Shown here in pieces: positions 1 through 10,492 of a DNA stretch of 64,000 nucleotides; the stretch's first letter is position 1, and each line of letters starts with the position of its first letter. The notes beneath the pieces are model-generated. The model searched no databases and had not been told where the DNA came from. It saw nothing but the letters and a program-made list of their open reading frames with translations. Source of the DNA: Globodera rostochiensis. Its lineage: Eukaryota; Nematoda; Chromadorea; Rhabditida; Heteroderidae. The DNA is taken from positions 186,001 through 250,000 of the forward strand of contig JAEVLN010000002.1 of assembly GCA_018350325.1 (NCBI GenBank), given 5' to 3'. The translations under genes and the position numbers were made by a program.

Positions 1-720
1 CCCTTTTTTGCAATATTTGATAAAATTTTTATCCATATTTCGTCCATATTTTGCAATTTTTGTCCATATTTTGCGATTTTTCATCCATATATGGCCATAT
101 TTCAAGATTTTTTATCCATATAAATCGCCAACCTAGTGATAGCCTATGCGATCGGAGATAAAACCATTTTCCACGATAGGCAATATGCCCAAAAAAGGCG
201 ATAAATGCGATAACTATCGCGCGATAGCGATTGACAAAATTTATTTCAACATTGACCATTACAAAAAAAAAATTTTCCCTATTGTCAATCCTGGTTAATC
301 CCGATCCCGGTACAAAATTCTGGCCCCGATCCCGGCTTTCACGATCCCGGTCAAACCGATCCCGATTTTTCCCAAAAATCCCGATCCCGTCCAACTCTAA
401 TTGGAATTTTAAAAAGCCGCACAAAAATCTGAACACTTCTGGTTCGGTGTCTGGGATCCGGGTAGTCCGGAAAAATCTGGTTTTTCTGGAAAATTTTTCG
501 CCGAAGAAGAATTGTAATTTCGTTTCTTTTCTTGAAGCAGGGGGGGGGGGGGGGGGATTGGCGGTGCCGATAGGCGCCGCCAAGAAAATTTTGATGTTTT
601 TGTTAAGTGATTTGCTATTAAAATTTAAATGGCTGTGTTTTTTAAGAATTGAAGGAGTCGAAATGTTTTTTTGATGATTTTAGCAATGTTTGCTAAGAAA
701 ATTGCTCTGTTAAAATAGAT
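1..720. other. Non-coding, dispersed-repeat region
   Basis: I see no gene here. The stretch holds short repeats of a 'tccatatttt' type (1-110), CGATA-rich sequence (120-240) that recurs near 1680-1760, GATCCCGG-rich sequence (290-400) that recurs at 4375-4500 and 12560-12650, a 16-G homopolymer (541-556) and a GC-rich imperfect hairpin (557-582). The open frames across it have no splice or homology support. Confidence 0.6.
557..582. repeat. GC-rich dispersed hairpin, one of eight in the window
   Basis: The consensus is tcggcggtgcc-gata-ggcgccgccga, an 11-bp near-perfect stem with a 4-nt loop. Other copies are at about 9613-9639, 34826-34851, 35012-35037, 35162-35187, 35700-35722, 44098-44123 and 54874-54900. 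Several directly follow a G or C homopolymer, and most have 'aattttttga' next to them and 'cttaacaaa' within about 60 bp. Confidence 0.75.
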
Positions 721-834
721 ACGATAAATTTTGACACTAGAAAATTTAACAAGCAGGCAAAAAGCAGGAAAAGCCCAAAAGGTAGGAAATCCTGCAAAAA
801 ATCCAAATTTAGGCTTTTCCTAAGCCTAAATCAG

Positions 835-1640
835 TGCCGGTACACTTCAGTGCCAGCACACTTCAGTGCCGGTACACTTCAGTGCCAACATTTTTTTCTG
901 AAAATGCAGGAATCGCGTGCAATCAGATCAATATTTTGATTCCGCTTAAATTAGAAATAAAGCAAATAAGGTCTAATTTCAAAAACTTTGTCATGAACTT
1001 TTAAAATTGAGAATTCAACATTTTGAATCTTTTTACAAATTGTATTTTTGTAGCAATGGAGGAATATTCAATCCATAAGAAGCAAAAACGATAAAATTAG
1101 AGCCCGGCGAGATCGAGATCCCGACCGAGACTCGTTTTTTAGTAACAAATGCATTTATGATCAAAATCGGACAAAAGCCTAAGCCTAACGAACCCCAAGC
1201 CAGGGTGGCTTAGGCCTAAGCCTAACGAACCCCAAGCCAGGGTGGCTTAGGCCTAAGCCTAACGAACCCCAAGCCAGGGTGGCTTAGGCCTAAGCCTAAC
1301 GAACCCCAAGCCAGGGTGGCTTAGGCCTAAGCCTAACGAACCCCAAGCCAGGGTGGCTTAGGCCTAAGCCTAACGAACCCCAAGCCAGGGTGGCTTAGGC
1401 CTAAGCCTAACGAACACCTAAGCTCTTTTGAAATTTAAGGATAAAAACGAGTTGATTAAAAAACGAGTTGGTGTATTTAAAAATATTATTGGTTACTTTT
1501 ACAAAATATTGATCTGATTGCACGCGATTCCTGCATTTTTTCAGAAAAAAATGTTGGCACTGAAGTGTACCGGCACTGAAGTGTGCTGGCACTGAAGTGT
1601 ACCGGCACTGAAGTGTGGGCACTGAAGTGTGCGTCTCTGA
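835..1640. repeat. Foldback element with 16-bp terminal repeats
   Basis: The sequence at 835-939 reappears inverted at 1502-1607, nearly identical over about 105 bp. The outer part of each arm is itself a tandem array of a 16-bp unit (gtgccggtacacttca and variants); the inner part is unique sequence containing 'caggaatcgcgtgcaatcag'. The region between the arms holds a 37-bp satellite. No target-site duplication could be assigned; the right side carries extra 16-bp-like units to about 1655. Confidence 0.7.
1180..1410 (+). repeat. 37-bp tandem repeat, about 6 copies
   Basis: Near-perfect head-to-tail repeat. The unit contains 'cctaacgaaccccaagccag' followed by 'ggtggcttagg', so its ends (cctaagcc / ggcttagg) are partly self-complementary. 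It lies inside the inverted repeat 835-1640. A degenerate 'cctaagcctaaa' half-unit also sits just left of the left arm near 823-833. Confidence 0.9.
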
Positions 1641-1783
1641 AGTGTGGGCACTGAAATGATGTGTACCGCGTTAGGGGTGTAATATCTCGCGATATAGCAC
1701 GAAATGCGATAGCGATATCAGATTTGCGATAAAATCATTTTCCAATGTTTGCGAAACCGCGACAAAAAAATATGAATTTTTAG

Positions 1784-1837
1784 ATGGCACGCATTTTTAA
1801 TGCCGAATTAAAATTTGTCAAACAAAGCGACCGGCGG
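1784..1837 (+). pseudogene. M41 peptidase-like fragment, N-terminus only
   Basis: The first codons after an ATTTTTAG acceptor-like site read MARIFNAELKFVKQSDRR, matching the start of the better-preserved copy at 2777 (MARLYNADLKELREDDRR). The frame then runs into a G homopolymer and the HExxH segment is absent, so this is a truncated remnant. Its only role is as evidence that the family was duplicated locally. Confidence 0.5.
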
Positions 1838-2150
1838 GGGGGGCGAGGGGAAAGCAAAAGTTTGGTGAAAATGTCCCCGGGGGTGAAATCGGTGTCCATT
1901 GGAGGGGGTGAGGGAGAAAGGATTTGTTGAGAATAATGTGCGATGATTTAAAGGTCCCAACGTAATATGGACGAAGATAGGACCCAAAGACAAAGAAGAA
2001 TGGGACAACAACAACAACAAAAATGTTATGGAATTTAGGGGATAGCGCCGAGGGCTCCCCGTCGCCGATTTGGATGCATTTTGATACGACAAATTTTTGT
2101 TTGCGATAACCAATAAATAACCCTTTTTAATAAAAATTAAATTTTAGATT

Positions 2151-2290
2151 ATGGCCTTACTTTCAAACAAGAAGTTAAGTCCGCGCAATTAAACTCCAAA
2201 CTGGAGGTTCTGGCCAAGGCCGCGGTGCACGAGGCGTGGCACAGTTTTGCATTATGGCTATTGCCAAATATTGTAGATTGTTTTACTTTG
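2151..2290 (+). pseudogene. M41 peptidase-like exon 1, frameshifted, HEAWH
   Basis: Translated from a few codons after the ATG this reads like exon 1 of the minus-strand gene at 8461 (FRREVEAALLD... matched by FKQEVKSAQLN...; AVHEAGHTLALWMLP matched by AVHEAWHSFALWLLP) and ends at a GT donor. The ATG is out of frame by one base. The Gly of the zinc motif HEAGH is replaced by Trp, although both His and the Glu are kept. The downstream intron-like sequence, with its C homopolymer, resembles the intron of the minus-strand gene, but no second exon follows. Confidence 0.65.
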
Positions 2291-2547
2291 GTGCGTTAAT
2301 TTTTAAAAATTGGCAAAAATTTAAAAAAATTTACTCGGTCGACTCCCCCCCCCCCCCGAGTCATATAAAATTTTCTTGGCAGACCCCCCTTCCCGCTCTA
2401 ATAAATAAAACAGAATTGAAAAAATTGAATTTGAAATTAAATTTGGCAGTTCAGTGTAGCGATTGACATCCCTGAGATGTACTAGAGCACCTCGTTTTCT
2501 AAAGCTACAGAAATTAAAAATTGCGACAAAAATCCGAATTTTTAGAT

Positions 2548-2660
2548 CGCACGCATTTCAATGCCGAATTTAGAGAAATCTTCGCCGACACCACAAGCGA
2601 CGTCGCTTCGGCCATCCACGAGGCGGCGCACAGCCTAACCATATGGGTCTAACGGCATAA
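2548..2660 (+). pseudogene. M41 peptidase-like exon 1, multiply broken, HEAAH
   Basis: Third plus-strand copy. It follows the same 'gaatttttag' acceptor context as the copy at 1784, but the start codon is ATC, one base is missing near the start, and an in-frame TAA follows the HEAAH segment (IHEAAHSLTIWV, stop). HEAAH lies at about 2617-2631. Confidence 0.6.
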
Positions 2661-2776
2661 ATCCGATACCTTCTTCTCTGGGCCAAAAAGTAATCGAAAA
2701 CACTAAAAGGCTGAATAAATCATCTTTCTTGCTATTATTTTGAATATTTGCCATTACATTTGCCATTTCTTCACCC

Positions 2777-3037
2777 ATGGCTCGACTCTATAACGCCGAT
2801 CTTAAAGAACTCCGCGAGGATGACCGACGCGACAATTTGTCGCGGGCGGCCGTCCACGAGGCTGCGCATAGCGTCGCAATATGGCTGCAGAGCCATAATC
2901 CCGATACATTTTTATCGGTATGCTTGGCTTAAACGGCTGATCACCCCCCCCACCACCTTTAGTGCGAAATTTGGCTGGCATCAGACGGGAGTAGCTCTGG
3001 GGCAACCTACTATAGAAAGCCCAACACCTACTCCCGA
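2777..3037 (+). pseudogene. M41 peptidase-like, exon 1 intact, exon 2 truncated
   Basis: Exon 1 (2777-2917) is open, 47 codons, the same length as exon 1 of the minus-strand gene at 8461, contains AVHEAAHSVAIW, and ends at a GTATGC donor in phase 0. After a 45-bp gap with a TTTAG acceptor, exon 2 starts at 2963 as CEIWLASDGSSSGATYYRKP, clearly related to the CQVWMADDGTANGWTRYNEP exon of the other gene. Homology stops near 3037, before the AAE and Asp segments that complete the M41 site. It is probably dead, but exon 1 shows no damage. Confidence 0.65.
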
Positions 3038-3039
3038 TT

Positions 3040-3260
3040 CCCGCCCCAATTTGTTTACGCTTCTCTTCTCTCTCTCCCTTTTCGAGGGGTCAATTTACTT
3101 AGAGTTTTGTTTTCATATATTTATTTGACAGCCTTCATCCGCACGACAAATATTGATCGACCTTTTTGGCATTTTTAATTGTGTTTTTCTTCTTTCGATA
3201 AATAAACCTTAAATTCTCAACATGCTTGTGCATTCATTACACCTACAACGGTGGCGACAC
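3040..3260 (+). other. Possible LTR remnant
   Basis: Where the M41 exon homology stops, a block begins that ends with AATAAA (near 3200), then '...cattacacctaca' directly followed by 'acggtggcgacacccg'. A TGGCGACa-type sequence just downstream of a CA end is what follows the 5' LTR of many Gypsy/BEL elements (tRNA primer site). A related 'gccaccacgcccgtctaaa' occurs near 46972. No partner LTR or pol was seen, so this is weak. Confidence 0.2.
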
Positions 3261-3858
3261 CCGTCTAAATTTGAAGGTTAGAACAAAAATAAGCGTAATT
3301 GTCGATCGAGGAGCAGCATTCAGCGGGTCACCAAAAGATAATGAGTAGGATAACTTTAAAGAATGGGAGAAAATCCAATTTTCGATGGACGTTGGAAAGT
3401 AAAAAAATATTCAAAACATTTTTGGTAGGTTTTTGGAGAAGGGCCCAATTGGAAATTGTGACGGCCGGTTTTTTAAATTTTTATCAAAATTCCAAAATAG
3501 TGCTCAAATTAAATAAAAATTAAATAATTCAATTTTTAAGAATACGAGATTAATCATAAAATTTAAACTTTTAACATTTGAATCACATTATCATCGCATC
3601 GAAATAGCTGCAGGGCATCAGGGCAAAAAGTAAACCAAAAACATTTGCCAATCTCTGGTGCGGGGGCAATTTTTTTAAACTATTTAAAAAACATTTTTAA
3701 TTTTTAAAAATACTGGGTCGTTTTTTGTTTGTTTAATTTAATATTAAATTTAATGTTCCGATTTTAGCTCCCAAAAATTACATAAAATTCGGGTGCAAAT
3801 AATAATTGTGAATTAATTAATGTATTGTGTGCGTGTTAATTAAATAAGGTTTAAAAAT

Positions 3859-5985
3859 GCATTTTATACTTTAATGACCTTGTTTATAATATATATAATT
3901 TTGACCAATTAAAATATAACAAAATATGGCACAAAATATAAATTTGGCGATTTTCGCAAATGATGAAAATTGGATTAAAATGTGCAAAAAAATCAGACCA
4001 AAATTTAAAATAAATTTTTAAATTAGAACATAAATTTTGTTGGGTCAGATTTTTGTGCAAAAGTCTTCTGTCAAATATCCGTGTTAATCCAAAAAAGTCC
4101 CGGAATATAACAGTTAAAAATGGTAGGGGTCACAGATCGATTTGAAACAAATTTTTGTCCAGATAATAAACAAAGAACAATTTGTTGTTGGGGGGCTGCT
4201 TAAATGATATGCTGTTGCTGATGATGAACTGCTTGGGTCTGTTGTGCAAGTTGGTGGTTGTGTTGCTGCTGCCGTTTTGGCAGATGGCGGCCTTCATGAG
4301 GAGAGCTGAAATGATACAATTATTTTTAATAAACAACGGTCCAAATTGTTTTTTTAATTGGCATATACGCAATGGACGGGATCGGGATCCCGTTTGTATT
4401 TATCGGAATCTCGAGGATTCAATTCGGGATCCCCCGGCACCGGGCTTTTGGTTGCTTTCCGGGAAAGGGCCGGGATCCCGGTCCGAAAAATCAATTTGGT
4501 CCGGTCTCTAATTCCCATGCTCTAAAATAGCGACGACTTGAAGACCGATGAGATTTGGATTAAAACCACTAAAAAATCGGTAAAATTTCGTCAATCGAGC
4601 TCTCAAAAAAATCTTAATCCAAAAGCCCTCGAAAATCTAGACGAGCTCTCGATCGGTCCGGACTCCTCTACACGTGATCGGAAATTCTCGTTCCAGACCA
4701 AGTCCAGGGACTCAAAAATTCAAAAGATTTTATTGGGTGAGTTTTTCCCGGCGCATAAAAAGGCGGAGGATTTTGTTCACATAAAATGCACAACATTTTT
4801 AGTGTCTAAAATCTGGGGCCTTTACATTTAAAATTTTGGCAAAATGTACCCGTTAATTCAAAAAAACAAAACAAAAGCAATCAATAATAAAAATTAAATT
4901 AAATTGTCAATTAATATTTATAATATAATGAATGGGTGATAATAGAAAAAATACTTTGTTAATGAGTCCGTTTTTAAAATTAATATTGAAAAAAAAAATG
5001 CCAAAACCACTACCTGAATGCCAAAGAACACGACAGTCGAAATGACACAAAGCAAAATGATCGTGTTCAACGCGTCAATTGTGTAATTGCCCGTAATTGG
5101 TGGTCGGTTTTTGGCCGTGAGAAGGCCTTAAGGGGGGGGGGGGAGGAATTTTACATAATTTAATTTTAAAAAAATACACTCACCTTGATACCCGTGCTCG
5201 GAATTTTCAATGACGATGGCATTTACGCCAATTGTAATCCCACTCGTCCACCACAAAAACAAATACCCAAACAGCACCAATGTGGCGATCATTAAGACAA
5301 ACTGAGTGAAACAAATATATAAAATAAATTTATTTATTTTATTTTATTCGGTTTTAAAACAATAAAATTAAAACAAAGAAAAAAAAAATTTGGGCATATA
5401 AATTATTTGTATTAAGTATCAAAGTGGCCCTTTAAAGTTAAAGCATAAAAAACGAAGTGAAAACCACGAATAAAAAACAACAAAAAATTAAAATGAACCT
5501 TTAAACATTTTCTTTATTTGAATTAAGAATTAATTAAAACAAAACTTCTAGAAGATTCGAAATTTCTTTAAATCCTGACTATCTAAAGAGTACATTTTTA
5601 AATGGCATTTTAATTATTTTCAATGTTTAAAAATGACAATTTTCCCCCGAGGGGCTCAAAAATTCACGCACCTGCATAAGCAAATGTGGCACCAGTAAAT
5701 ATGGAGATCGGAACAGAACACCAAACACCAAAAGCACAACAGCCGTTATGGCAAGGAACAGCGAAATGATTGTGAGAAAGGCGGGCACTGCGGAGGCGGC
5801 ATGCGCCGATTTGGAACAATTTGGTCGTCATTGCAGAACAGGTCCACGAAGCAGCCAATCAGCTGAAAAGATGGCAAATTTTATGGGTTGAAACATTTTT
5901 CGATTATGAATTTCTATTTTGATCAGCCTCAACAGATTGGCTTATGCCAATATCGCCTGATACCGATCAGTCCTAAGAGTTTAAG
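3859..5985. repeat. Segmental duplication, copy A
   Basis: This block is repeated in the same orientation at about 12018-14345 with only scattered differences. It carries exons 3-5 and the last exon of a four-TM gene on the minus strand. Relative to copy B it lacks about 190 bp holding exon 6 (junction near 4870) and one G in exon 3. The outer boundaries are approximate. Confidence 0.85.
5014..5862 (-). pseudogene. Four-TM protein gene, decayed copy
   Basis: Homologue of the gene at 12466-15056. Exons equivalent to 3 (5862-5672), 4 (5301-5184) and 5 (5126-5014) are present with conserved splice sites; the donor of exon 5 here is a good GTAGTG. Exon 3 is 191 bp instead of 192 because one G is missing near 5813, which breaks the frame. 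Exon 6, encoding the last membrane helix, is cleanly absent, and the N-terminal exons 1-2 lie outside the duplicated block. The remnant of the final exon starts at 4305. Confidence 0.8.
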
Positions 5986-6670
5986 GATCGTTGAAAATGG
6001 CCCAATCCCAATCAGTCATGTAAGAATTGGATCTTTTGGTCCGATCCCAATCAGTTTTAAAAGTTTAGGGATCTTTAAAAATGACCCTACCCTTTTGAAA
6101 ACAACCCAACCCCGATCAATCCTAAAAGTTTAGAGATCTTTGAAATGACCCGATCCTAATCAGTCCTTAAAGTTTAAGGATTTGAAATGGCCCGATCTTG
6201 ATCAGTCTTAAAAGTTTAGGGATTTAAGAATATTTTTTGATCTAATTCTCAATGGCCCGATCCCGATCAGGCCATTTCCGATTCCAAGTTTATTCAGTTC
6301 TGATTCCAAGTTTATTCGCTTCCGATTGCAAGTTTTGGCGGTCCAAATTAAACCAGTTCCAATTTTATTCGGTTCCAATTCCAAGTTTATTCGGTTCCGA
6401 TTCCAAGTTTATTCGGTTCGATTCCAAGTTTTGGCGGCCCAAAATTAAACGAGTTCCAATTTTATTCGGTTCCGATTCCAAGTTTTGGCGGTTAAATTAA
6501 ACCACTTTCCAAGTTTTGGCGGTCCAAATTAAACCAGTCCCAAATTTATTCGGTTCCGATTCCAAGTTTTGGCGGTCTAAATTAAACCAGTTCAAAGTTT
6601 ATTCGGTTCCGATTCCAAGTTTTGGGGGTTCAAATTAAACCAGTTCCAATTTTATTCGGTTCCGATTCCA
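5940..6670. repeat. Degenerate tandem repeats
   Basis: From about 5940 to 6270 a 40-50 bp unit with 'cccgatcccaatcagt' and 'aaagtttagggatcttt' recurs. From 6270 to 6670 a second unit built of 'cggttccgattccaagtttt' and 'ggcggtccaaattaaacc' recurs about eight times with variable spacing. A short open frame across it is a by-product. Confidence 0.7.
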
Positions 6671-6949
6671 ACAATTTTAAACAAAATATTAAAAATTCTA
6701 AAAAATTTCCCGCCGGCGCTGAATTGACTTTTTTAATAAATTTTCTAATATTTTTTAATTAAAATGCATGCAAAAGATGAATTTTTGAATCTCATCGCAT
6801 ATTTCTGAATTTTCATTTTGCTTGTTTGATTTAAAAAATTATCGGCTCTAATGTCAATAATTTTCGGAAATTATTCAAAAAAAAACAAAAATAGACCACT
6901 AAAATTTTGAAGAAAAATTTTAAAAAACCCGCAAGTCCGCCCCGACCCC

Positions 6950-8320
6950 AAGTAAATGCTCACTTTATTTGCGACCATCTAGGCATTGAAGCAGTCTGGC
7001 CCGTGGCCCTTTGCCGAATTGAACACGCTCAGCTCTGCCGCCTTTCCGGCTAGTTGTTCGATGATTTTGGCCTTTAATTGGCCTCGCGTATACGTAGTCG
7101 GTTCGTTGTAACGGGTCCACCCGTTTGCAGTCCCGTCGTCGGCCATCCACACTTGGCACTGCAAATTTATTTTATTTATTAGTGAGGGAAGGGGAGGGAT
7201 CGACCAAGAAATTTAAAAATTTTGACTCAATTTTAAAAAATTTACTCACAATGGTAAAAACTAAAATTTTGAAGAACCCCGCAAGCCCGCCCCCGACCCC
7301 AAGTAAATTCTCACTTTATTTGCGACCGTGTAGGCATTGAAGTAGTCTGGCCCGTGGCCCTTTGCCGAAAGGAACACGCTCAGCTCTGCCGCCTTTCCGG
7401 CTAGTTGTTCGATGATTTTGGCCTTTAATTGGCCTCGCGTATACGTAGTCGGTTCGTTGTAACGGGTCCACCCGTTTGCAGTCCCGTCGTCGGCCATCCA
7501 CACTTGGCACTGCAAATTTATTTTATTTATTAGTGAGGGAAGGGGAGGGATCGGCCAAGAAAATTTAAAAATTTTGACTCAATTTTAAAAAATTTACTCA
7601 CAATGGTAAAAACTAAAATTTTGAAGAACCCCGCAAGCCCGCCCCCGACCACAAGTAAATGCTCACTTTATTTGCGACCGTGTAGGCATTGAAGCAGTCT
7701 GGCCCGTGGCCCTTTGCCGAAAGGAACACGCTCAGCTCTGCCGCCTTTCCGGCTAGTTGTTCGATGATTTTGGCCTTTAATTGGCCTCGCGTATACGTAG
7801 TCGGTTCGTTGTAACGGGTCCACCCGTTTGCAGTCCCGTCGTCGGCCATCCACACTTGGCACTGCAAATTTATTTTATTTATTAGTGAGGGGGGGTAGGG
7901 ATCGGCCAAGAAAATTTATAATTTTTGATTCAATTTTAAAAAATTTACTCAGGATGGTAAAAACTAAAATTTTGAAGAAAAATTTTAAAAAACCCGCAAG
8001 CCCGCCCCCGACCCCAAGTAAATGCTCACTTTATTTGCGGCAGTGTAGGCATTCAAGCAGTCTGGCCCGTGGCCCTTTGCCGAAAGGAACACGCTCAGCT
8101 CTGCCGCCTTTCCGGCTAGTTGTTCGATGATTTTGGCCTTTAATTGGCCTCGCGTATACGTAGTCGGTTCGTTGTAACGGGTCCACCCGTTTGCAGTCCC
8201 GTCGTCGGCCATCCACACTTGGCACTGCAAATTTATTTTATTTATTAGTGAGGGGGGGGGGGGTAGGGATCGGCCAAGAAAATTTATAATTTTTGATTCA
8301 ATTTTAAAAAATTTACTCAC
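6950..8320 (-). repeat. Fourfold tandem duplication of about 350-360 bp
   Basis: Exon starts are spaced 363, 352 and 351 bp apart. Each unit contains one 195-bp M41 exon plus its intron. Each upstream intron also contains a copy of 'gagtaaattttttaaaattg' preceded by 'tttttaccat', the sequence of the end of exon 1 with its donor. This suggests the original duplication breakpoint lay inside the last bases of exon 1. Coding differences are few (for example Leu/Asn after SVF, Cys/Tyr, Val/Ala). Confidence 0.9.
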
Positions 8321-8461
8321 AATGGTAAAACAGTCGGAATTGTTCGGCAACATCCACAGTGCGAGCGTGTGTCCCGCTTCGTGGACCGCACTTTTGGCAA
8401 GGCATTCCAATCCGGTGTCTAATAGTGCTGCTTCAACTTCCCTTCTAAAATCAAGCGCCAT
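6964..8461 (-). CDS. Stand-alone M41 (FtsH-type) zinc peptidase with exon 2 in four tandem copies
   Basis: Exon 1 (8461-8321, 47 codons) starts with ATG directly after TTTTAG, contains the zinc motif in AVHEAGHTLALWMLP and ends phase 0 at GTGAGT. Four near-identical 195-bp exons follow, each flanked by TTTGCAG and GTGAG: 8224-8030, 7861-7667, 7509-7315, 7158-6964. Each encodes 65 residues with the M41 landmarks QLAGKAAEL (FtsH GGRAAEE) and GHGPD, whose Asp fits the third zinc ligand. No AAA ATPase domain is present, so this is a protease domain alone. The exons are phase 0 on both sides, so any number can be joined; the last copy carries an in-frame TAG (NA-stop), which could end the protein. 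FtsH-like peptidases degrade membrane proteins; the substrate here is unknown. It may be a functional gene, alternatively spliced, or a decaying array. Confidence 0.65.
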
Positions 8462-9842
8462 CTAAAATAAAATATTATTAAACAGGGGCCATTTATTTTG
8501 GAAAGGAATAGTGCCTATAAAAATGGTGACACTGAATCATTTTGAAATCATCAAAAAAATTCACTCAAAAAATGATTTTATCAAAATAGTGCTGAACTTC
8601 AAAAAAAGAACGCATAAGGTATAATATTTCATTACTCGGAATACAAAAATAAAATAAAACAGTAGCCCTGATTTGGTTTACAAACTACAGTACATTAATG
8701 TCGGAGCGGGGTAAAGCAAATTTACGATCAAAACAGAGATTAAAACTGATGTTTTGTACCAGCTTTGGATTAAACAACAAAAAATGTCTTAGCAAAAACA
8801 ATGCCCATAAATATCGTTGTGTTCGACAAGAGAAATCGGATCAATAAATATAATTTATGAGGTCCCTTCTGGCTTTGGTCGAAAAAAATAATCGGGAGGC
8901 CGACATTTTGTCCAGGCGACATTTCGTACAGTAAGCGAAAATACGACATTTCGTCCAGTAAGCAAAAATACGACATTTTTTGTTATTGCCCCATTCTTCT
9001 TTCTCTTTGTCCCATTTTCGTCCCTTCAGGCCGAAATCATTTCTCAACAAATCTTCCCCCCCCCCTCCAATGAACTAGAGTGCGGCAAAATCGCATTTGC
9101 GGGATCCCGCTGCGGGATTTTTCTCGTAACCGTTAACCGCCCGTAACCGCCCGTCCTCAAAATTTCATAACCGTTAACCGCCCGTAACCGCGACCTTTTA
9201 AAATTACATAACCGTTAACCGCCCGCGGTTAACCGCATTATTTAAAAATCAATAAAGTTTTCCAGATTTCGAAAAATCGATTTCTCAAAACTAATTTTTT
9301 CCGATCGTGATGTGGCGTCTTTTTAAAATTAACAAAATTGATGTGTATTGAACGTAACAAGTGATTTTTATCAGATTTTGTCAATGAATAAAATTTTTAA
9401 AGTTTTAAATCTCTTTCTAACATTTTCATAATTAAAATCTAACAACCGATCAGAGTAATATTTTCTGTTTTTTGTTCCTAAAATATTTTTAAGAGTGGGA
9501 TAATTGCTTTAAGAGAAATGACAATAAAAAGGGGAAAACACACTCCTAAAATCGACTTTTTTTTTTTTGGCTTGCCCCCCCCCCGAAAAATTTTTCTGGC
9601 TACGGCCTTGGGGTCGGCGGTGCCAATAGGCGCCGCCGAGAGAATTTTGAAATTTTGACTCAATTTGTTAAGGGATTTGCAAGCAAATACGGCAATTTTT
9701 TAAATTTTGGACTTCATTTATTTTTACCAATTTTATGTGATTCGTCCAACCAAAAAAATAAAAAATCCAAAAAGTAAAAAGATGCCAAAAGTTTTGTAAA
9801 GATTGGAAAAATTAAGAAGAAATTGTTTCATCTAGTAAAAAC
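8462..9842. other. Non-coding; CGTTAACCG repeats and a hAT-like TIR fragment
   Basis: No gene is supported. Small repeats of 'cgacatttcgtccagtaagc' type lie at 8900-8975. 'ataaccgttaaccgcccg' recurs four times at 9125-9235 after a palindromic 'gcgggatcccgc' that is repeated near 10598. At 9570-9640 a C run, 'ctggctacggcc' and a GC-rich hairpin occur together, as in the element at 41300. Confidence 0.55.
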
Positions 9843-10492
9843 GGTAAAAAGACGATTCGTTCCCGGCCGATTCGTTCACCCCCGATTCGTTCCCCACCCC
9901 CGATTCGTTCTCTTTACCCCGATTCGTTCTCTTTACCCCGATTCGTTCCCTTTACCCCGGTTCGTTCCCTTTACCCCGGTTCGTTCTCTTTACCCCGATT
10001 CGTTCCCTTTACCCCGGTTCGTTCCCTTTACCCCGGTTCGTTCTCTTTACCCCGATTCGTTCCCCTTATGATCGGATGAGCTAACGAATTGTGTTTTGAA
10101 TGGTTTTGTTGCAGAAAATAGATTTTGAAGAAAAAAAACTTCCGAAAAATTTCTCGATTTCTGGTCCGGGGTTCGGAACCGAATCAAAGTAGTAACCCTA
10201 GAGCCCCAAAAACCCCTGGAAATAACTTTTTAACGACTTAAAAAAAAATTTTTTTTTAGAAAATTTTTTTAGAAAAAAAAGTTTTTTTTCGACTAATTGT
10301 TTGAATTTTGGGTCCTGGGTTCGACATACGTAAAAAAGAAACCCCGATTCGTGTTCTACGCTCGAGTTTTGTACGAATTTTGAGGTTTTTTGCCAGGGGT
10401 AAAGAGAACGAATCGGGATAAAGAGAACGAATCGGGGGTGGGGAACGAATCGGGGGTGAACGAATCGGCCGGGAACGAATCGTCCTCCGTCC
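9843..10492. mobile_element. Foldback DNA transposon, 8-bp TSD GTAAAAAC
   Basis: Inverted arms of about 90 bp (from about 9851 and back from about 10488) match almost perfectly. They consist of a roughly 20-bp tandem unit (cgattcgttccctttacccc and variants) that continues in the left arm to about 10065. The identical octamer GTAAAAAC flanks the element at 9835-9842 and 10493-10500, and the ends are GG...CC. No transposase is encoded, so it is non-autonomous. Superfamilies making 8-bp duplications (hAT, P, Merlin) are candidates. Confidence 0.7.

Noticed and set aside
1170..1620. CRISPR-like array
   Set aside because: The 37-bp units are directly adjacent with no unique spacers, in a eukaryotic genome; it is a satellite.
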